From Hydrangea macrophylla (Eukaryota > Streptophyta > Magnoliopsida > Cornales > Hydrangeaceae), in NCBI GenBank assembly GCA_033977485.1, contig CM066983.1, positions 64,466,010 through 64,530,009 on the forward strand: 64,000 nucleotides of DNA, read 5' to 3'. The notes beneath the pieces are model-generated. The model worked only from the letters and a program-made list of their open reading frames with translations, made no database searches and was not told the DNA's origin. Positions 58,623 through 64,000 of this stretch are shown here, piece after piece (position 1 is the stretch's first letter; each line of letters starts with the position of its first letter). The position numbers and the translations under genes were made by a program.

Positions 58623-59253
58623 GTCGCGCAGGGGGTGGCCCTACACCTCAACGTAGACGTGGGCATGCCATGGAGACTTTTTACTTTGATGAGTACTTTT
58701 TTTTTCTTTTTTTTCTTTTTTTATGTAACTTTGACGAGTACTTCTAATTTTACTTTGATGAGACTTTGGTTTTTAGTACATTAAAACAATCGTTTGTGAA
58801 ATTAACTATTGATATGAGTAGTTGTTTCGATTGGTTGAATTTGTATCAGTTTAAAAATTGTTTATTTGTGATTAATAGGTTAATTGCTTGAAAAAATATA
58901 AGTTTTCAATGGAAAACGTTAATTTTTCATTGAAAATTATTGCAATCAAACAGCAAACAAGTTATTTTCCATTGAAAATGACCATTTTTTACTGGAAAAT
59001 AGTGCCAATCAAACAACAAAACTAGATTTTCCATGAAAAATGTTAGATTTTCCAGCTAGAAAATAATTGCAATCAAACAGTCCAATATTTTATTTCCATG
59101 GAAAAAAATTTCATGTAAAATAATTTCATGGAAAAAATTTCTTTTCAACCCATTTTCTACCTTGCAATCAAACGCACCCTTAGTGTTTTGTGGAAAATTG
59201 GTTCTTATGTCTTGTCACGGTGACTCATTTTCATCGTTTGCTTTATGTTTCAG

Positions 59254-59713
59254 GTTTTGAACTTGATTCTGCTTACTTCCTCGGAATTGTCTCAGCTTCG
59301 AGCTCTTCTGAAACAATCCCTGGTCAATGATGCTGGGAAAGACTTGTTCGTTTCTTTGTATGCTCCATGGTGCCATTCACCTATGGCGATAATAAGTCTT
59401 TGTTTATTAGCTCAGGCATGAGTCTAGAACTTTCTGATGGTCGTTTATTTAGTTTTCTATGCATCTCTTCCTCCCTCTTTTACCGCTCCTTCCTTCCCAC
59501 TCTTTCTCTCTGGATATGGTGATGCTCCATCACTGATTGCCCGAGCCTCACAATATTGTTGCCTTCTCTGGTCTTGCTTCACAGACTTATCAGCATGCAA
59601 GTTCCGTCACTCAATCGCTAGTCGAGGAAGATATCAATGTCCAATTCTTGGTCCAACTGGATAAATTGATCCACCTACTGGAGACTCCGATTTTTACTTA
59701 TCTTAGGTTGCAG
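59254..59713 (+). pseudogene. VAC14: VAC14 remnant, exons 16-17
   Basis: Exon 16 (59254-59415) reads VLNLILLTSSELSQLRALLK through LCLLAQ, followed by a GC donor (CAG|GCATGAG); GC-AG introns exist, so this is not decisive. Exon 17 (59585-59713) reads SLVEEDINVQFLVQLDKL and ends at a good GT donor. Family members continue with a final exon starting LLEPGRY; nothing like it occurs in the remaining 4.3 kb. Confidence 0.85.
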
Positions 59714-60887
59714 GTACTATAACTTTTTTTCCCCTGTTATGAAGTTGTCAATTTCTAGCTTTCCCTTAATTTTATTTGCTCTTACTTTGCCTTGTTTATA
59801 TATGCATGTACGTAGTATGCATTTTTTCCCATGCTTGCTAGAGATGCCAATGCTTTCTTATCTAGTAGTATTTACTTTTGAGTGTTGTCAAAACATTTGC
59901 TTGCGTGATACTCAAAATTTCAATGTCAGCTAAAATTTTCTTCTGGATTATTGGTTAAGCTAGTTATGCGTTACATGTGCAAGGAATTTCCAGATTCTTC
60001 TCTAACAGGGGTGCACCCGACGGGTTGATTAGGGTCTGAGAGTGGTTTGGTTCGGGTCTGGTTCCCTTCTTGAAGAACCAAGCAATTTCGGGTTGGTTCG
60101 GGTTTATTGCATGTCGTATTGTGTCTGACACATGGACACGACACTTCACGGGCACATTTCTTGGAGTGCGTGCGTGCAATTTTTCTAGGATGTTGTCGTG
60201 TTGGTGTGTCTTTGCCTGTGATTCATCCGACCGGACCTGATAATTCTGTTCGGGACCAGCTCTTTAGCTGGGTCGGATTTGGGACTGGCTAAGACCTGAC
60301 CCATCTGCAGTTGCTAATGAAACTGCTCTGTTTCATTAGTTGCCCCGAATGATGTTTTCCTAATGACTTGCCCCTAACTTTTTCTCCCTTCATACAATGG
60401 ATGGGCCACACAACCGAGGTAGCCTCTGTATCCCTATAGACCACCAAAGTCGGAATGTAGGTTGGACTTATTCCCAGTCTTTGGTATGACGAGCTATAGA
60501 CTTCACCAAATAGGCTAGCTGGCGCCTTCAGAATGTGGTTGTATGTCCTTCTGTTTTCATATTCTGAAGCCTCGATGTTCAGATTTGCAGAGTGAAGTGT
60601 ATTTAGTTGTAAAGATATGTCTATTAGCCCCCAAATCATTATTCTAGAGGCAGATTTAGAGTCTCAAGCAGGCAATGAAAAAAAATAGTGAGACTAGTTG
60701 TTTGCGTGTTCCTACTCACGGCTTATGCATGTTTCCTCCTCTTCCATAAGTATTGTGTTGTAGCAAAATTCTATCTCTAGAATGTATAAAGTGGTGGTTA
60801 ATTGGAAGCAAAATTGAATGTATCTACAACTGTTTGCGGTTCATTTGATAACTTGAAAAGAAGTCCATGCATGCATTTATTGCGACA
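59714..60887. other. Repeat-derived sequence, no gene recognised
   Basis: Contains GGTTCGGGT-rich sequence (60010-60110) and GACACATGGACACGACAC (60124-60142) related to the element at 36770. A 116-codon open minus-strand stretch at 60289-60639 has no recognisable domain and is left unassigned. Confidence 0.4.
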
Positions 60888-61607
60888 ATGTTCTAAAAAT
60901 CGCTAGGCACTAGTCGGGCGGCTGAGGGGGGCCTAGCGCCTAACACCTAGGAGCCTAGGCAGTTTTTTTTTTCCAATAAAATTAATTATATAATAGATAT
61001 ATATACCAGCGGCCAGACTCGTAAGTGAACAGGGTAGAGTGAACATACCCAGTGAACATGATTTTAAGCCTAACAGAACCCGCGGGCTGCCTCGTTGACC
61101 CGCGCACCCCGCTGACCCGTGGGTTCTGTTAGGCTTAAAATTATGTTCATTGGGTATTTTCACTCTATCCTGTTTGCTTAAGAGCCTCTCCGTATATACC
61201 AGTTATGTGGTGTTATTTAAGAATAATGATAGATTTGGGGACCAAAAGATAGATCTATATAAAGGATTTGTGGTGTTTTGTAGAAATAAGTAAATATTAT
61301 GAGAAGGTTTTTAATATTTAAAAAATTATTAGGGATCTTTTAATAATTAACTTAAACATTAAGTGTATATACATACATTAATGTTAGACGTAACCGTGAG
61401 AGTATTTTTTTTTTTCCGTCTTATTTTAACAAAATTACAATCTCACACCAGCCCGCCTAGCCTCGCCTAGCCCCGCCTAGACTCGCCTAATCTCGCCTAG
61501 ACCTCCGCCTAATATGTTGGGCGATTTTCCAAACGCCTAGGAGAAAATCCAGGAGGAGGAGCACCACCTAGCGCCTCGGCGCCGCCTAGGCCGATTTTTA
61601 TAACACT
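60888..61607. mobile_element. TIR element with CGCCTAG repeats
   Basis: Ends AATGTTCTAAAAATCG and the inverse of AGTGTTATAAAAATCG are inverted repeats; inside both ends GCCTAGGC/CGCCTAG units are repeated (right end 61455-61510, about eight copies). No clear target duplication. It hosts the foldback at 61010. Confidence 0.65.
61010..61192. mobile_element. MULE-type foldback MITE
   Basis: Flanked by the exact 10-mer TATATACCAG (61000-61009, 61193-61202). Arms of about 80 bp are inverted (AACAGGGTAGAGTGAA, AACATGATTTTAAGCCTAAC). A 9-10-bp duplication with long arms fits Mutator-like MITEs. Confidence 0.85.
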
Positions 61608-61633
61608 GATTAGAGATACGTTGTCAGTGTGCT

Positions 61634-63300
61634 TTGGGGCCATAGTTGTCAAATCGGGATTCGTATTATGAATCGGAATGATACAAGTGAATCGAATAAG
61701 GATTCGCGAATCGTAAATTGTAAGATTCGGTAACAAATTTTAAAATAATTATAAAAATGATAATAAACTACATAGAACCAAAAGTAGAGGAAAAGAACAA
61801 TCAAATAATGATAAAAACACATTTAATTTTATATTTATACAAGCAAAAAGCAAAGCATAAGCCCAATCTTGTAAATTTTTAAAACTGATAATGCCTCATA
61901 AAAACCCTAGAATTTTTGGGGAAAAGGAGGAAGGAGAAAAAGTATATATATTTTTTTTGTTTACAATAAACACTAATATATATACATATATCTGACAGGG
62001 GTTGGGACCACCTTTTGTTTAACTAAAAAATAAAAAATAAAAAAAAAATAAAAAAAAAAAGAAAAAGAAAAGGAAAAAAAAGAAGCCAAAATGTGGCTTT
62101 TGCTTCAGTCAGCAATTGTAGGTCCTCCTAAGGGCTAGAACAGGGTTTTAATATACAATATCTTGTAATATGTATATGTGTATATATATATATTATAAGG
62201 GTTGGGCTAATATTTAAAAAAGAAAACCCAAAATAGAAAACTATATATATTTTTTTTTTGAAAAATGGGTTTAAAAGCAATCGACAGTCGCTCGGTTCAT
62301 AGAACTTTGAACATAAAGCGAATTGATTGTATCATAAAATCATACGTCTGAGACCTTGAATCGTATGAATCGTACGATTCCCATGCGATTATTGATTCTA
62401 TGCGATTCAAGTAATGTGATCGTATCATTTTCTTGAGAAATCGTATCGAATTGTGAATCGTCAGATTCTGATAACAGAGTCTGGGGCATAGTTGTCAAAT
62501 CGGGATTCATATCGTGAATCAAAATTTTACAAGTGAATCGAATCCGGGATTTGCGAATCGTGAATCATAAGATTCGGCATCAAATTTGGAAAAATAATAA
62601 AAAGGATAATAAAACTATGGTGAATAAAAGGTAGAGGAAACGAACAATCAAATAATGATATAAAACACAACTATTTATATCTATACAAGCAAAATGGGAA
62701 GTATAAATCCAAACTTGTAAATAATAGAAACTAGAATATACTTACCTAACCGCAATAATTCCTCTTTGAAAAAACCTAGAATATTTGGGGACGAGGAGAA
62801 AGGTAGGAAAAGTGTTTTTCTATACAATAAACACTAATATATACATATATATATGTATATATATCTTATAGTGTTGAGACCACCTTTTGATTCAAATGCA
62901 TCCAAAAAAGAAAAAGAAAAAGAAAAAGAAAAAGAAAAATACAAAGAAGTCAAAATGTGAGTTTTGCGTTAGTCAACAGTCGCAAGTCCTCCTAATGCTA
63001 GAATGTGTGTTTTTTTATTATTTTTATTTTATGAAAGGGTTAGGTTTTCTAAGTTATTTTTATACAATATCCTGTAGTATATATTATAATTTGTAAGGGT
63101 TGGGCCCATCTATTTTTATTTTAATATAAAAAAACAAAAAAAAAGTTGAAAAAATGGGTTGCAAAGTCGTCGACAGTCGCTGGGTTCGTGGAACTTTGAG
63201 CAAGAAGTGAAGCGACTGTATCGTACGAATCACACGACTCAATCGTTTGAATCGCACGATTCTTGCGATTCCCATGCGATTCAGGTAACCTATTCGTTTC
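61634..63300. repeat. Tandem duplication of an approximately 0.85-kb AATCG-rich element
   Basis: The unit starting CATAGTTGTCAAATCGGGATTC occurs at about 61631 and 62488. Both copies share the same order of blocks: GAACAATCAAATAATGATA, a poly-(AAAAAG) tract, a TATACAATATC block, TCGACAGTCGCT and a GATTC/GAATC-rich end. Ends within a copy are inverted GAATCG/CGATTC runs. Probably a TIR element duplicated in tandem; family not identified. Confidence 0.75.
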
Positions 63301-63539
63301 ATTTTGTAGTTTGTTTGTTTGTTTTTTTAATCATCATAGAAAGAAGAAAGATAATTTTGTTTTTGGTTAGCCTCTCCAAGGCTAGACCGAGGGACCTAGC
63401 TCTGTAAGGAAAACCCTAGGATACTGGCAACTACCTGATAGCCTCCAGGATTGGGTAAGTCGGCGCACGCACACTAGGAATCGAACTCTAGACACCGGAA
63501 TTTACAAATTCAGCCCAACGTTACTTTTTCCAATCTTTT
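63301..63539. other. Spacer, no gene recognised
   Basis: Contains a SINE-like stretch (63370-63520) with GAATCGAACTC resembling an inverted box B, but not enough to classify. Confidence 0.35.
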
Positions 63540-63828
63540 TGATGCGGTAATTTGTAGTACTTTATATTTAAATAATTGTACTTAGCTTATAATATTTGTT
63601 TTGATTGTTATTTTGGTTTAGTCACAAGTATGTGACATTAGTAAGGGTTAAATAGGCTATAAATAGTAGGCTAGGGTTAGGGGAAATTAGTTTTAGAATA
63701 TTTTATATAGATATTGGTTTGTAAACCAAGCGAGCTTTAAAACTCTTTAATGGTGATTGTCTTCCCAAAATCCTAGTTCTCTTTATTTCTCTAAATTCCT
63801 CTTGTTATTGCAATTATACTTTGCATCA
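63540..63828 (+). mobile_element. 5' LTR of a plus-strand LTR retrotransposon
   Basis: Bounded by the inverted termini TGATGC and GCATCA, 289 bp, with a TATAAATA promoter at 63658-63665. It is followed immediately by a primer-binding site and a likely leader or gag start. The element runs off the right edge, so neither the second LTR nor the duplication can be checked. Confidence 0.65.
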
Positions 63829-63830
63829 TT

Positions 63831-63841
63831 TGGTATTAGAG
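63831..63841 (+). other. Primer-binding site
   Basis: TGGTATTAGAG, one change from the tRNA-Met type TGGTATCAGAG, two bases after the LTR end. Confidence 0.7.
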
Positions 63842-64000
63842 TATTGAGTTGCACCTGGATTGGAAGGAAAAATACTTAAATCTCAACGAAACAAGGCCTT
63901 AGAGGTCATAGTGGCAACAGTATAATCCACCGATAAGTACAGGGGAGTTGCAATCGGACTGCTTCGCACAATTTGACGCAATCACACCATCCGAACCCAG
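63842..64000 (+). mobile_element. Leader of the LTR element, cut by the window edge
   Basis: Plus-strand sequence after the primer-binding site; too short to identify gag. Confidence 0.4.

Larger units (their letters stand above)
55763..59179 (+). mobile_element. PIF/Harbinger transposon
   Basis: Exact inverted ends GGGTGCGTTTGATTGC and GCAATCAAACGCACCC, flanked by the 3-bp duplication TTA (55760-55762, 59180-59182). Further subterminal repeats of TTTTCCATGGAAAAT type occur at both ends. The interior contains part of the Myb/SANT-like ORF of this superfamily but no recognisable DDE transposase. Sits in VAC14 intron 15. Confidence 0.85.
30793..59713 (+). pseudogene. VAC14: VAC14 homologue, decayed unprocessed copy, 17 exons over 29 kb
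   Basis: Seventeen exons translate, in order, to plant VAC14, the HEAT-repeat scaffold that holds the Fab1/PIKfyve kinase and Fig4 phosphatase for PtdIns(3,5)P2 synthesis on endosomes and vacuoles. Characteristic blocks: ANHRKGGLIGLAAATVGL not usable as one exon but seen across exons 2-3, [19 protein letters not shown] in exon 7, WCHSPMAIISLCLLAQ in exon 16. Lesions: no ATG before exon 1, exon 2 of 112 nt (frame broken), stop codons ending exon 4, in exon 8 and in exon 13, lost acceptors at exons 5 and 14, and a GC donor after exon 16. The terminal exon expected after exon 17 was not found by 64000. Introns are kept, so it arose from genomic DNA. Several independent lesions argue against single sequencing errors. 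Confidence 0.85.

Noticed and set aside
63370..63520. Possible inverted SINE with GAATCGAACTC
   Set aside because: Only one box-like motif, no tail or duplication seen.

Overview
This is a nuclear segment from a repeat-rich flowering plant, probably a eudicot. The evidence is spliced plant genes (GT-AG introns), a VAC14 homologue whose exons read like plant VAC14, and dense nested plant transposons: Copia, Gypsy with chromodomain, CACTA, hAT, PIF/Harbinger, MULE, Helitron, RTE-type LINE, SINE and TRIM. I cannot name the species from sequence alone. There is no bacterial content, CRISPR array or rRNA.

Layout. 1-25111 is a deep stack of retrotransposons and DNA transposons. A minus-strand Copia LTR (742-2232) has cut a plus-strand Gypsy element, of which only the chromodomain end and the LTR (2324-5176) remain. 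This LTR abuts the 3' end of a second, minus-strand Gypsy (5177-25111). That Gypsy's RNase H region is split by a 9.6-kb CACTA element (6974-16610, TSD ACT). The CACTA contains a solo LTR (right end 15460), and the LTR contains an hAT element (9515-14332, TSD TCACACAG) with a decayed transposase and a SINE. The second Gypsy's own 5' LTR holds another solo LTR (22581-24749, TSD GTGTA).

25112-30792 is a short gene island. It has foldback repeats, then a TATA-box promoter and a seven-coding-exon gene (28242-30044). This gene encodes a CDK-derived protein that lacks the HRD, DFG and activation-loop signatures and carries about 20 PVAD repeats in its C-terminal region. It is the only apparently intact host gene.

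30793-59713 is a decayed copy of VAC14, the scaffold of the PtdIns(3,5)P2-synthesising complex. Seventeen exons are recognisable over 29 kb. There are three in-frame stop codons, a frameshifting exon and damaged splice sites, and neither the start codon nor the last exon is found. Its introns hold a young Copia element (42368-47188, 140-bp LTRs with one mismatch) inside a solo LTR, an RTE LINE carrying a MULE that itself carries a Helitron, a second Helitron, a 1.7-kb hAT-like element with a SINE and a GC-rich foldback, a TRIM and a PIF/Harbinger element (55763-59179).

59714-64000 is repeats: a MULE-type foldback inside a larger TIR element, an approximately 0.85-kb tandem duplication, and the 5' LTR and PBS of another plus-strand LTR retrotransposon running off the right edge.

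The genes do not form a pathway. The most unusual item is the CDK-like repeat protein. The most unusual pattern is the recurring short palindromes (TCGATCGA, AATCGATT and GACCGGTC cores) in the LTRs and leaders of unrelated LTR elements.
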